Source: Longimicrobium sp.
GTDB lineage: Bacteria > Gemmatimonadota > Gemmatimonadetes > Longimicrobiales > Longimicrobiaceae
Direction of reading: 5' to 3'
NCBI GenBank assembly: GCA_036389135.1
Contig: DASVQP010000019.1
Span: forward strand, 124,001-188,000
Length of the DNA stretch: 64,000 nt
Positions 49,855 to 58,780 of this stretch are shown in pieces (the first letter of the stretch is position 1; each line of letters starts with the position of its first letter). A program made the position numbers and the translations under genes. A model generated the notes under the pieces. That model saw nothing but the letters and a program-made list of their open reading frames with translations, had not been told where the DNA came from and did no database searches.

Positions 49855-51453
49855 TCAGACCACGGTGCCGGCGGCGTCGCGCCAGGAGGTCCCATCACTC
49901 CACAGGGGCCGGGCACTCACGGTGTCGAAGTGCTGGCTGCCCACGGCCACCTGGTTGGCGGCCGGCCGGGACGATCCCACGCTCGAATCGCGCACGCCGT
50001 CGGAGCCGACGATCAGCAGGCCGCCCACCGTCACGAACCCCAGGAGTGCCAGGTCGCCGACCTTCCCATCCGTCAGGATGGTGGACGCGTGGAGCGAGCT
50101 GGTGCCGCTTCCCGCCACCAGCCGGAGGTTCTGCGAACCGTACGCGAAGATGACGGAGCTGTACACGTGGGAGTTCACCCCGTCGATCAGGAAGTCCTCA
50201 CCGCGAGCCAGGCCGGCGTCCTGATTTCCCGCGGTCGGCACGGGCTGGATCACCGAGTTCTGAACGGTGGCGCCGTCCAGCCAGATGTTGGAGAACCATT
50301 GCGTATTGGCGGGGCCGTTCTCATTGGCCGTCGCGTTGTATGCCCCATGTGAGTGGTAATGGTGATATTGCAGGCCGCGCACCTGCGCGCCGATCACCGC
50401 CAGCGACACCGGACACACCTCCACCGACCCGCCCAGGTACAGGTCGTTCGTCAGGCCCACCACCTCGACGGCGAAGGGATAGGGCGCGGGGAGACCGACG
50501 CTGCTGTACTGGTTGTTGAGGAAGGCGTCGATCCGGAAGTCCGCGCCCCCGTGAATCTTGACCGTCGCCTTCGCGAGTCCCGTGAGGTACGTGTCGCGGT
50601 CCACCTCGAAGACGGTGAGCGAGCTCCCCTGGTGCGTGGTCGTATGGGTGCTGCTGAACCCGGTCACGTTCGTGTTCGTCAGGACGAGCGCGGAGTCGGC
50701 GCGCAGCGCGCAGCCGCGGACGCTGGAGCCCTCGCACGCGCAGTTGTACAGGGCGATGGTGCCCTGACCGGCGTTCGCTTCCGCGTTGGTGTGCATGGAG
50801 ACGTGCACCCGCTCCAGGCGGTTCAGCTCCGAGCTCTGCCCACTCCCGTGCCGGTGCCACACCACGCCGTACGTGGAGGGGGTCGGCACGCTCACCGTGA
50901 TCCCCACGTCCTGGAAGGTGAAGATCGACAGGTCGCGAACGGACGATCCGACCGCGCCGGTCATGTCCACGACGCACTTGCCGCTCCCCGTGTTCCCCAG
51001 GAGCACCGTCTGCCACATCCCGTCCCCCACCAGGTTGAACTGGCCGATGGTCATGTTGATGGGAGAGTCGAGGCGGTAGGTGCCAGCCGGCGCGTACACC
51101 GCCGCCGTGCCCGCGGGGTACTGGATGGCGGCCCTCGCCGCGGCGAATGCGGCATTGAACGCGGGGGAATCGTCCGCCGACCCGTCGCCGCGGGCACCGA
51201 AGCGCCTCACGTCGATCAGGTGGGGCGTTGAAAGCGGGCGCCACACGGGGGCGCCATTGGTGGACGTGGGCACCTTTTCGTACACCCCCACCCCGAGCTG
51301 CGCGCCGGTGGTGGGATCATGGCGGAAGTACAGTGATCCGGCGGGCGCCGTACCGGTGGCGCCGGCGGTGTCGGGCATGTCGGAACCGCTCATCCAGCTC
51401 GATGGTTGCGTCGACGTGCCTGCCGGGATGGTGACCTGGTCGATGGTTGCCAT
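49855..51453 (-). CDS. tailspike-like pectate-lyase superfamily beta-helix protein
   Basis: A 532-residue protein from ATG 51453 (GGAG upstream), with no signal peptide. Residues about 90-110 carry IDVRRFGARGDGSADDSPAF, the Pectate_lyase_3/tailspike entry motif. Many Thr/Ser/Val-rich beta-helix turns follow, including NLVGDGMWQTVLLGNTGSG, VRDLSIFTFQDV and IALYNCACEGSSVRGC. The C-terminus (GSQHFDTVSARPLWSDGTS) is of a type seen after phage tailspike helices. Catalytic acids cannot be pinned down. It could be a glycan depolymerase, or a surface or tail protein; context gives no phage genes. Confidence 0.72.
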   Translation of the reverse strand: MATIDQVTIPAGTSTQPSSWMSGSDMPDTAGATGTAPAGSLYFRHDPTTGAQLGVGVYEKVPTSTNGAPVWRPLSTPHLIDVRRFGARGDGSADDSPAFNAAFAAARAAIQYPAGTAAVYAPAGTYRLDSPINMTIGQFNLVGDGMWQTVLLGNTGSGKCVVDMTGAVGSSVRDLSIFTFQDVGITVSVPTPSTYGVVWHRHGSGQSSELNRLERVHVSMHTNAEANAGQGTIALYNCACEGSSVRGCALRADSALVLTNTNVTGFSSTHTTTHQGSSLTVFEVDRDTYLTGLAKATVKIHGGADFRIDAFLNNQYSSVGLPAPYPFAVEVVGLTNDLYLGGSVEVCPVSLAVIGAQVRGLQYHHYHSHGAYNATANENGPANTQWFSNIWLDGATVQNSVIQPVPTAGNQDAGLARGEDFLIDGVNSHVYSSVIFAYGSQNLRLVAGSGTSSLHASTILTDGKVGDLALLGFVTVGGLLIVGSDGVRDSSVGSSRPAANQVAVGSQHFDTVSARPLWSDGTSWRDAAGTVV

Positions 51454-51490
51454 GCGGTTTTTCTCCGAGGAGGGTTCATGATCAAACCGA

Positions 51491-51519
51491 ACATAACCCG
51501 AAAATAATCCCTTCACCAA
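51491..51519 (-). promoter_or_regulatory. weak promoter for beta-helix gene
   Basis: On the minus strand TTGGTG, a 17-bp spacer and TTATGT, in an AT-rich stretch about 40 nt before the start. The match is modest. Confidence 0.3.
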
Positions 51520-51599
51520 CGCTGGTGAACTGCAACACCGTACACGTTGCGCCGGCATCCCTAGGCACTCGCCGCCGTTCTCTGCCGGTCGCGCCGTAC

Positions 51600-51903
51600 G
51601 GGCGAAGGCGTGCGTCAGGTCGGGGTCGCGAGGGCCGACGTGCGGCAAGGCACGGGCAGCCACGCGGGGCGGCCCCTACGAGCGACGGTGAGGCGGGCGT
51701 GGGTCGAGGTGGGGGCGACGGCGGGCGGACACGCAGGTCTGCCCCTACCGGCATCGGTGGGTGGAGCGGGCGGCGGTGCGGAGTCGGGCACGGGCGCGAT
51801 GAATCGCGCCCCTACTACGGGGCATCTGCGCAATGCGCGGAGTTCTCCCCCTCACCCGCCCTGCGCCCCCGCAGGCGGGGGAGGGGGCCGGGGGGAGGGG
51901 GCA
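51600..51903. repeat. composite hairpin mosaic, copy 4 (forward)
   Basis: Units in order: GGGCAGCCACGCGGGGCGGC (about 51654-51673), GGCGGACACGCAGGTCTGCC (51724-51743), GGGCGCGATGAATCGCGCCC (51792-51811) and the G/C-only hairpin (51845-51903). It ends 8 nt before the DMT transporter stop. The stretch 51520-51599 has no recognisable gene. Confidence 0.85.
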
Positions 51904-51910
51904 TTTGCCC

Positions 51911-52843
51911 TCACCGGTCCGCCCTCACCACCATCACGCCGCCCAGCGTCAACACGGCGCCGAGCACGGCCCAGCCGGTCGGGCTCTCCTTCAGCAGCAC
52001 CGCGGCCGCGATCATGGCGACCACGGGCGTCAGGTTGGAGAAGATCGCCGTGCGCGTGTTCCCGATCCGCTCGACACCGCGATACCAGATGAGATACGCG
52101 AGCCCGATGGCGAACAGCGCGGAGAAGAAGAGCCCGCCCCACGCCTCCGCGCCGACCATGTCCCAGCGCTGGCGCAGGAGGGCGGGCGTCCCGAGCACCA
52201 CCAGGCCGGCGGTCCCCACCCACAGCGTCCACGCGGTGGTCTGGATGGAGCCGTAGCGCTCCACGATGGGCCGCGCGCCCACGGTGTAGACCGCCCACAC
52301 CGCCGCGGCGACCACGAGGATCAGGTTTCCCACCAGCGCGGCGTGCCCCTCCAGCAGCGCGCCTGCCCCCGTCACCAGCCCGATCCCCAGCACCGAGAGC
52401 GCGGCGCCAGCCCAGGTGCGCCACCCCGGGCGCTCGTGCCCGGTGAGCATCGAGAAGAAGGCGGTCAGGATGGGCGTGAGCGCCAGGATCAGCGCGGCGC
52501 TCCCCGCACGGGTGCGCGCCAGGCCCAGGATGAAGCACATCTGGTAGGCCACGTTCCCCAGCAGCCCCAGCGCCACGATGCGCGCCAGGTGCCGCCGCTC
52601 GGGGAGCACGAGCGCGCCCTGCACGCGCAGCACGATCCCCACGAACACGGACGCGACCACGAAGCGCAGCGCGTTGAAGGCGAGCGGCTCGAAGACCGCC
52701 AGCGCGCTCTTGACCACGGCGAAGTTGACGCCCCACACGAGCACCATCATCGCCAGCGCGCTCTCGGTCCACCCCCATCCCGGCACCGGCCCCGTGGCCT
52801 CCGCCCCCAGCCCCGCTTCGATCTCCCGCCGCGTCGTCGCCAT
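51911..52843 (-). CDS. EamA/DMT family transporter
   Basis: A 310-residue membrane protein from ATG 52843. Ten transmembrane helices occur in two EamA halves: VLVWGVNFAVVKSALAVFEPLAFNALRFVVAS in the first, and LVVAAAVWAVYTVGARP, LTPVVAMIAAAVLLKESPTGW in the second. Such carriers export amino acids, nucleotides or drug-like compounds. The substrate is unknown. The hairpin mosaic abuts its 3' end. Confidence 0.88.
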   Translation of the reverse strand: MATTRREIEAGLGAEATGPVPGWGWTESALAMMVLVWGVNFAVVKSALAVFEPLAFNALRFVVASVFVGIVLRVQGALVLPERRHLARIVALGLLGNVAYQMCFILGLARTRAGSAALILALTPILTAFFSMLTGHERPGWRTWAGAALSVLGIGLVTGAGALLEGHAALVGNLILVVAAAVWAVYTVGARPIVERYGSIQTTAWTLWVGTAGLVVLGTPALLRQRWDMVGAEAWGGLFFSALFAIGLAYLIWYRGVERIGNTRTAIFSNLTPVVAMIAAAVLLKESPTGWAVLGAVLTLGGVMVVRADR

Positions 52844-52932
52844 CCTCTCGCCCTTCACCGGAAAACGAACCAGGGGGAAGAGACCGGCTCTTCCCCCGAC
52901 CGCCCGAAATGTAACCCGCGCATCCGCGGACG

Positions 52933-53261
52933 CTACTCCGCGCGGGGCCGGGGACGGACGTGCAGGACCTCGCCGGGAGCGACCGCGCCCACCGCCGCTC
53001 GCAACGCCGGAACGAGAGGGAGCAGATACTCCAGCTTGAGGCGGTAGGGGAAGACGACCACGACTCCGTAGGATCGTCCGGTTAGCGTCTGCTGGTACTC
53101 GAGGCTGCGGTCCGCCGTCACGAACACGTCGAACCCCGCATCCTCCACGCGGCGGAGGGGAGCGCGCCGTTCAGGACACCCTTCCAACCCTCCCTGCCCA
53201 CGGTGGAAACAAAGTGCCCCGGCAACTCTCGAGCGAGTTGCCGGGGCAGATTTTCGTCAAG
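52933..53261 (-). pseudogene. frameshifted DUF5615-type toxin (PIN-like)
   Basis: Two frames carry one protein. Reading the minus strand from 53261, one frame gives LDENLPRQLARELPGH, FVSTVGREGW and KGVLNGAL. Around 53155-53162, in the run CCCC between GCGCT and TCCGCC, the frame shifts, and the rest (RRVEDAGFDVFVTADRS, YQQTLTGRSYGVVVVF) continues in another frame to the stop at 52933. This matches the DUF5615 pattern (LDENLP...GWKGV.NG.LL..V...GFDVFVTADR). No ATG/GTG/TTG start fits the first part. So the toxin looks inactive. A 14-bp palindrome lies within (53215-53248). Confidence 0.75.
53215..53248. repeat. 14-bp perfect inverted repeat inside the toxin remnant
   Basis: TGCCCCGGCAACTC (53215-53228) and GAGTTGCCGGGGCA (53235-53248) with a 6-nt loop. 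It falls in the segment that encodes LPRQLARELPG, a near-mirror peptide. Confidence 0.85.
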
Positions 53262-53291
53262 GGACGCGGCGGAGTGCGCCAGGTGGCTCGG

Positions 53292-53516
53292 TCACGCCGC
53301 GCGCCGGAGGCCACCGATGAGCGCATGCGTCGCCTGCTGGAGGAAACCGAGCGTCTGCGCGCGCGTCACCGTGGGAAAAGCGTCGAGGAAGCTGTCGATG
53401 GTATCGCCTTCCTCAAGATAGTCGAGCAGAGCCTGGACGGGCACACGCGTTCCCACGAAGACCGGGGTGCCGCCAAGGATCTCGGGATGGCTGTGTACGA
53501 CGGGCTCTTCGGGCAT
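53292..53516 (-). CDS. DUF433 family antitoxin
   Basis: A 74-residue protein. HPEILGGTPVFVGTRVPVQALLDYLEEGDTIDSFLDAFPTVTRAQ is the DUF433 signature: a winged-helix-like domain with the ILGGTPVF.GTRVPV core. DUF433 proteins are typical antitoxin partners of DUF5615 toxins. The antitoxin appears intact whereas the downstream toxin is broken, so this may be a solitary antitoxin that guards against related toxins. Its stop lies 31 nt before the toxin remnant's first recognisable codon. Confidence 0.88.
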   Translation of the reverse strand: MPEEPVVHSHPEILGGTPVFVGTRVPVQALLDYLEEGDTIDSFLDAFPTVTRAQTLGFLQQATHALIGGLRRAA

Positions 53517-53587
53517 CGCGGCCGCCTAGTGCGAATGGATGTGGAGCGACTTCCAAACGTAACGCCCAGCCGCCCCGCCTCCAAGCA

Positions 53588-53684
53588 ATCTCACACAGAG
53601 CCGCAGAGGGAACGGACAAGGACACAGAGGAACAGACGGTGTCCTCCTCCTCCTTGCTGTTTCCTCTGTGTCTCTGTGTGATGC
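53588..53684. repeat. dispersed inverted-repeat element, copy 9 of 10
   Basis: TCACACAGAGCCGCAGAGGG and its mirror TTCCTCTGTGTCTCTGTGTG. It ends 11 nt from the stop of the HAD gene (53695). Confidence 0.87.
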
Positions 53685-53694
53685 GCGGTTGCAG

Positions 53695-54363
53695 TCAGGC
53701 AGCGCCGTTGCCGTACGGAGAGCCCGCGTAGTTCGCCAGCAGATCCGCGGGGTCGTCGTAGATGGCGACGGCGTCCTTGAGGTCTTCGTCGCCCCAGCCG
53801 CCGCAGCGCAGGGCGACGCAGGGGACGCCCGCACGGCGCGCGGCCTCCACGTCGTACGGCGTGTCGCCCAGCATCACCGCCTCGGAGGGCCGGCACCCCG
53901 CCTTCTCCACGGCGGCTTCGATGACGTCGGGGTCGGGCTTCGAAGCCTCCACGTCCGACTGCGACGTCTTCTCCTCGATCAGATCCTTGATCCCCGCCTT
54001 CTCCAGCAGCTTCCCCATGTCGTCCTTGCTGGCCGAAGTGGCCACCACGAGCGCCATCCCGTCCGCCTGGAAGCGTTCCAGGAGCTCGCGCGCCTGGGGG
54101 AAGGGCTGGAGCGTCGGGAGGTAGCGCTCCTGGAAGATCTCGCCGCGGCGCTTCTTCACCTTCTCCGCCTCGTCCGATTCGTCCTCAAGCCCGGTGATCT
54201 CGGGGAGGACCTTGTCGCCGCCCATCCCGATCAGGCGGCGCACGTGGCCGAATTCGATGTCGAAGCCCATCTCCTTCCCCACGTCCACCCAGGCCTGGGC
54301 GTGGGCGTCGTTGCTGTCGATCAGGGTCCCGTCGATGTCGAGGATCGCCGCGCGTACCGTCAT
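53695..54363 (-). CDS. HAD family hydrolase (phosphatase)
   Basis: A 222-residue protein. Motif I is DIDGTLIDSN (nucleophile Asp), motif II VVATSASKDDMGK, motif III Lys in EASKPDP and motif IV MLGDTPYDVEAARRAG. The cap is the small helical type of the phosphoglycolate phosphatase/beta-phosphoglucomutase group. Substrate unknown. ATG overlaps the oxidoreductase stop (ATGA), so it is co-translated with a Rieske/FAD protein. Possibly a housekeeping phosphatase for repair of metabolites. Confidence 0.9.
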   Translation of the reverse strand: MTVRAAILDIDGTLIDSNDAHAQAWVDVGKEMGFDIEFGHVRRLIGMGGDKVLPEITGLEDESDEAEKVKKRRGEIFQERYLPTLQPFPQARELLERFQADGMALVVATSASKDDMGKLLEKAGIKDLIEEKTSQSDVEASKPDPDVIEAAVEKAGCRPSEAVMLGDTPYDVEAARRAGVPCVALRCGGWGDEDLKDAVAIYDDPADLLANYAGSPYGNGAA

Positions 54364-55889
54364 TCGCCGTCCAGCTTCTTGAGGGGATGGGGAGCAGGCC
54401 CGTTCAGGACCGCGCCGTCGGTGGCAAAGCGCGAGCCGTGGCACGGACAGTCCCAGCTCCGCTCCAGCCCGTTCCATTGCACCACGCACCCCAGGTGGGT
54501 GCAGATGGCGGAGTGCTCGTGCAGCTTCCCATCGTCGTCGCGGTAGGCGGCCACCTTGTGCAGCCCGCGCTGCAGCACCGCCCCCGTGCCCGGCGCGATC
54601 TCGTCGGCCGACTTCACGTCGCCGCCCAGCGGCAGCAGGTCCGTGTACTGCACCGCTACGTCCGCGTTCTCCATCGCGAACTCCATCAGGGAGTCCCTGG
54701 AGATCGTCTTCCGCTTGGGATCGTAGAGCTGCTCCCACGGGTTGGGGCGCCCCAGCACCAGGTCCGAGATCAGGATGCCCGCGATGGTGGAGTGCGTCAT
54801 CCCCTGCCCGCTGTCGCCGGTGGCGATGTACACGTTCTTCTGCCCGCCGGGGTCGCGCCCGATGAAGCCGATGAAGTCCATCGGCTCCAGCACCTGCCCG
54901 CTCCAGCGCAGCGTCACCTGCTCGATGGGGAAGCGCTCGCGCGTCCACGCCTCCAGCCGGTCGAAGCGGAGCTGCATGTCGTTCTCGTGCCCCGTCTTGT
55001 GGTCCTCGCCGCCCACGACGAGCATCTCGTGCGTCAGGTCGCCGGGGATGCGGGCAAGCCGCACGTAGTGGTAGTGCTCCAGCGTGTCCCAGTACAGCCC
55101 GTGCTGCACCGCGCCCGTGGGGATGCGCGCGCCGATCACGTAGGTGCGGTAGGGCGCCTGCTTGGTGTGAATGGTGAGCCGGTCGTTGATCGGCGAGTTG
55201 GTGGCGACCACCACCGCCCCGGCGCGCACTTCGAAGCCGTCGCCGCGCGCCGCCGGCCTGTCGCCGCCCTCCACCTCCAGCACGTGGTTGCGCGTGTGGA
55301 TGCGCCCGCCGTCGCGCTCGATGCAGCGGGCGAGCCCCTCCAGGTACCTGAGCGGATGGAACTCCCCCTGCCGCGAGAAGCGGAGCCCCGGCCCGCTGTC
55401 GAACGGCACCGGCAGCTTCTCCACGATCTCGACCGTGGCGCCGGCGCGGCGGGCGGCCTCCAGCTCGGTCTGCAGGAAGTCGGGCGTCTCGTTGGGCGCC
55501 AGGAAGAAGTAGCCGTCCACGTGCTGGTAGTCGCACTCGATCCCCTCCGCCGTGGAGATCTCGCCGATGCGGTCCACGGCGGCCTGGTGGCTCTGGTAGA
55601 TGAGCTTCGCGCCCTCCTCGCCGTGCACCTTTTCCAGGACGTGGTAGTAGTCGTCCTGCGCGCTGGCCAGGTGGGCGGTCGTCTGCCCCGTCTCCCCTCC
55701 GCCGATGCCGTTGTCGTCAAGCACGACGACCTTCTTTCCCTCGCGGGCCAGGAGGTACGCGGTGGTCATCCCGGCCAGCCCCGCGCCCACCACGCACACG
55801 TCCGCCTCCGCCTCGCCGCGCAGCGGGGGGAACTCCGGCTGCGGGTTGGTGGTCTCCCACACCGACACGGACCTTTCTGAAGATTTCAT
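54360..55889 (-). CDS. FAD-dependent oxidoreductase fused to a Rieske domain
   Basis: A 509-residue protein; the start at 55889 follows GGAG. The N-terminal dinucleotide-binding motif is VCVVGAGLAGMTTAYLLAREG, and the DAO-type body includes HTKQAPYRTYVIGA. The C-terminal Rieske domain has CTHLGC and CPCHGS (C-x-H...C-x-x-H), which hold a [2Fe-2S] cluster. Fusions of this kind are known as uncharacterised FAD/Rieske oxidoreductases. The electron partner and substrate are unknown. The ATGA overlap couples it to the HAD gene. Confidence 0.9.
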   Translation of the reverse strand: MKSSERSVSVWETTNPQPEFPPLRGEAEADVCVVGAGLAGMTTAYLLAREGKKVVVLDDNGIGGGETGQTTAHLASAQDDYYHVLEKVHGEEGAKLIYQSHQAAVDRIGEISTAEGIECDYQHVDGYFFLAPNETPDFLQTELEAARRAGATVEIVEKLPVPFDSGPGLRFSRQGEFHPLRYLEGLARCIERDGGRIHTRNHVLEVEGGDRPAARGDGFEVRAGAVVVATNSPINDRLTIHTKQAPYRTYVIGARIPTGAVQHGLYWDTLEHYHYVRLARIPGDLTHEMLVVGGEDHKTGHENDMQLRFDRLEAWTRERFPIEQVTLRWSGQVLEPMDFIGFIGRDPGGQKNVYIATGDSGQGMTHSTIAGILISDLVLGRPNPWEQLYDPKRKTISRDSLMEFAMENADVAVQYTDLLPLGGDVKSADEIAPGTGAVLQRGLHKVAAYRDDDGKLHEHSAICTHLGCVVQWNGLERSWDCPCHGSRFATDGAVLNGPAPHPLKKLDGE

Positions 55890-55959
55890 TCGACCGTCTC
55901 CTTGGCGCACGTACCCGTTGAACAGCGGGCCGCGGACGTTGCAAGTGCCGTGACAGGCC

Positions 55960-57420
55960 CTACGTTCCGCAAAAGGTGGCGTGCACCCGTTCGTGCGCGG
56001 CCGGCGGCTCCATGTAATGCTCGAAGCCCGGCTGCGACTCGAAGGGCTTCGCCAGCACCGCCAGCAGCTCTTCAAAGGGCGCGAAGTCGTCCCGGTCCAC
56101 CGCCGCGCGGATGACCGCTTCCACGCGGTGGTTGCGCGGGATGAAGGCGGGGTTGGCGGCGAGCATGGCGGCTCGGCGCGCCTCCGCGTCGCCCGGCTCC
56201 TCCTGCAGCCGCCGACGCCATCGCTGCGCCCATTCGTCGAAGGCGGCGGGGTTGCCGAAGAGGCTGCGCACGCCCTCGTCGTCACCCTCGCTCAGCCGTC
56301 GAAAGGTGAGGGTGAAGTCCGCCATCCCGGACGCCATCGCCTCCAGCAGGCCGCGCGCGAGCTCCGGGTCGCCCTCCCGCTCCGTGAGCAGGCCGAGCTT
56401 GCGGCCAAGGCCCGCGTGGTAGGCCCGCTCGAAGACCGGCGCGAAGGCGTCCAGCGCCTGGTTGGCCTCGTCGGCCGCGGCGGCGTTCGTGTCGGCGAGC
56501 AGGGGGAGCAGGCACTCCGCCAGCCGCACCAGGTTCCACTGCGCGATCGACGGCTGGTTGGCGTAGGCGTAGCGGCCCTGGACGTCGATGGAGCTGAAGA
56601 CCGCGCCGGGGTCGTACTCGTCCATGAAGGCGCAGGGCCCGTAGTCGATCGTCTCACCGGCGACCGACATGTTGTCCGTGTTCATCACGCCGTGGATGAA
56701 CCCCACCAGCAGCCACCGCGCGACGAGCTCGGCCTGCGCCCGGACCACGGCCTCCAGGAACGCGCGGTAGGGCCGCTCCGCGCCCGCCGCATCCGGGTAG
56801 TGCCGGGCGATGACGTGGTCGGCGAGCGCGCGCAGGCCCTCCACGTCGCCGCGGCTGGCGAAGAACTGGAATGTGCCCACGCGGATGTGGCTGGAGGCGA
56901 CGCGGGCGAACACCGCGCCGGGGAGCATCGTCTCCCGCCGCACCCTCTCGCCGGTGGTCACCGCGGCGAGGGCGCGGGTGGTGGGGATGCCCAGCGCCGC
57001 CATCGCCTCGCTCACCAGGTACTCGCGCAGCACCGGCCCCAGCGCGGCCCTTCCGTCGCCGCGCCGCGAATAAGGCGTGGGGCCGGCGCCCTTGAGCTGC
57101 ACGTCGCGGCGCACTCCGCGATGGTCGATCAGCTCGCCGAGCAGGATGGCGCGGCCGTCGCCCAGCTGGGGCACGAACCCACCGAACTGGTGCCCGGCGT
57201 ACGCGGTCGCGATCGGCTCCGCGGTCGGGGGCACGCGGTTGCCGGCCAGCACCTGCACGCCTTCATCGCTGGCGAGCCAGGCCGGGTCCAGGCCCAGCTC
57301 GGCCGCCAGCGGCGCGTTGACCTTGATCAGCCGCGGCGCCGCCACCGGCGTTGGCGCCACGCGCGCAAAGAACCGGTCCGGAAGCCGCGCGTAGCTGTTG
57401 TCGAAAGGAGGTTGAACCAT
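55960..57420 (-). CDS. selO: SelO family protein adenylyltransferase (pseudokinase fold)
   Basis: A 486-residue protein. [26 protein letters not shown] and [30 protein letters not shown] are the YdiU/SelO core, which in E. coli transfers AMP to proteins by a flipped [12 protein letters not shown] contains the catalytic-type Asp/Asn positions. The C-terminus ends HATFCGT, in which the Cys takes the place of the selenocysteine of eukaryotic SelO. Probably responds to oxidative stress. It is upstream of a Rieske/FAD protein on the same strand (70 bp gap), which suggests a redox context. Confidence 0.93.
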   Translation of the reverse strand: MVQPPFDNSYARLPDRFFARVAPTPVAAPRLIKVNAPLAAELGLDPAWLASDEGVQVLAGNRVPPTAEPIATAYAGHQFGGFVPQLGDGRAILLGELIDHRGVRRDVQLKGAGPTPYSRRGDGRAALGPVLREYLVSEAMAALGIPTTRALAAVTTGERVRRETMLPGAVFARVASSHIRVGTFQFFASRGDVEGLRALADHVIARHYPDAAGAERPYRAFLEAVVRAQAELVARWLLVGFIHGVMNTDNMSVAGETIDYGPCAFMDEYDPGAVFSSIDVQGRYAYANQPSIAQWNLVRLAECLLPLLADTNAAAADEANQALDAFAPVFERAYHAGLGRKLGLLTEREGDPELARGLLEAMASGMADFTLTFRRLSEGDDEGVRSLFGNPAAFDEWAQRWRRRLQEEPGDAEARRAAMLAANPAFIPRNHRVEAVIRAAVDRDDFAPFEELLAVLAKPFESQPGFEHYMEPPAAHERVHATFCGT

Positions 57421-57552
57421 GGTCTGGAGCTCCGCTCATCCTTGGGTGTGGAGCATCCCCCTCGCACAACCCACGCCCGCCACGCCACAACGATGCAGAG
57501 TGCGCGGAGCCGATCATGGCCCGCCCCTGGCGAGCTGCTCGTCCTGGTCCGC

Positions 57553-57589
57553 AAAACGGTCCGCCCGCGCACGTTGGCGCGGGCGGACC
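57553..57589 (-). terminator. Rho-independent terminator of DUF4097 gene
   Basis: A 13-bp perfect stem (57558-57570 with 57577-57589) and, on the minus strand, GTTTTG afterwards. It is 23 nt past the stop at 57612. Confidence 0.8.
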
Positions 57590-57611
57590 GCTTGACATCC
57601 GGTTTGGAAGC

Positions 57612-58652
57612 TCAGCGGCCGCGGATGCGCACGCCGCCGGAGCCGGTGTCGATGGTGAGGCGTCCCTCGCCGTCGCCGATGCGGCCGGTGAGGCGGGAGC
57701 GGCGCAGGGTGCGGGCGGTCATCGGCACGTCCACGTCGATGCCGCCGGAGCCGGTGTCGATCTGCACCTCGGCGCCATAGCCGGCTGGGACGGACAGCGT
57801 CACGCCGCCGGAGCCGGTGTCGATCTTCACGTTTCGCGCATCCGCGGCGAGCGCGACGCTCACCGAGCCGCTGCCGGTGTCCACCGTGAGGTCGCGGGCG
57901 CGCACGCCGTCCAGCCGCACGGCACCGGAGCCCACGTCCACCCGCACGTCCTCCACCGCGACGTCCGTCCCGGTGACGCCGCCGCTCCCCGTGTCCACGA
58001 TCAGGCGGGAGCCGCGCAAGCCGTTCAGCCGCACGCCGCCGGAGCCGGTGTCCACGTTGAGGATGCCGGAAGCGCCCGTCACCTCCACGTTGCCGGAGCC
58101 GACGTTCACGCCCAGGTCGCCGCGCGTCCCCTCGGCGCGCACGGACGCGGAGGCGGAGTGCACGCGCAGGGTGCCCTGCACGTTGCTGACGAAGACGCGG
58201 CCGACCGCCTGGTGCACCGCCACCGTCTGCCCGGCGGGGACCCGCACCCGCACGTCGGCCCACGCCTGGGTGCCGCTCCCCGTCCCGGCGATCGTCACCC
58301 GCTCTCCTCCCACCGACCAGCCGCCGCCAAAGGTGCCGTCGCGGCGCACGGTGAGCTGCGTCTGGCTCCCCCTCCCCATCGCCGGATACACGATGCGCCC
58401 TTCCGGAAACACCACCCGCACGGTCTCCGCGTCACCCACCCGGCCGCGCTCCACCCGCAGTTCGCGCGCGTCGCTGCCGCCGCGGGTGACCTCCACCACC
58501 ACCTCGCGCCCGGAGCCCGCCTCCACCCGCATCTCCCCCACCAGGTTGTACACGGCCACGCGCTCGTCCCTCAGCGCATAACGCTCCTGGGCGTTTGCGG
58601 CCCCCGCCCATGCGAGGGAGAGGACGAGGGCGGTTCGGAGTGCGCGCGACAT
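57612..58652 (-). CDS. DUF4097-type secreted beta-solenoid protein
   Basis: A 346-residue protein with a signal peptide (AGAANAQ). The body is built of repeated turns such as VDTGSGGV (at least six copies, for example LNVDTGSGGVRLNG, VKIDTGSGGVTLSV) and VHSASASVRAEG, which is the DUF4097/adhesin-like beta-helix pattern. Such proteins are exported and probably form a rigid surface structure; the role is uncertain. A second DUF4097 protein is encoded at 61464-62444. The DUF5916 gene lies between them. Confidence 0.82.
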   Translation of the reverse strand: MSRALRTALVLSLAWAGAANAQERYALRDERVAVYNLVGEMRVEAGSGREVVVEVTRGGSDARELRVERGRVGDAETVRVVFPEGRIVYPAMGRGSQTQLTVRRDGTFGGGWSVGGERVTIAGTGSGTQAWADVRVRVPAGQTVAVHQAVGRVFVSNVQGTLRVHSASASVRAEGTRGDLGVNVGSGNVEVTGASGILNVDTGSGGVRLNGLRGSRLIVDTGSGGVTGTDVAVEDVRVDVGSGAVRLDGVRARDLTVDTGSGSVSVALAADARNVKIDTGSGGVTLSVPAGYGAEVQIDTGSGGIDVDVPMTARTLRRSRLTGRIGDGEGRLTIDTGSGGVRIRGR

Positions 58653-58680
58653 GGTTTTTTACGGATCGAGGAAGAAAGAC

Positions 58681-58771
58681 GGCCTCACACAGAGACACAG
58701 AGGAACGGAGAGAAAAGCAGAAGGGGTTCTCCGCGGCTTGCCGTCCCCCGCTGTGCCCTCTGTGTGAGGCT
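58681..58771. repeat. dispersed inverted-repeat element, copy 10 of 10
   Basis: GCCTCACACAGAGACACAGA and CCCTCTGTGTGAGGC. It lies between the two minus-strand genes, 10 nt after the DUF5916 stop (58781). Confidence 0.9.
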
Positions 58772-58780
58772 GTTGTCCGT

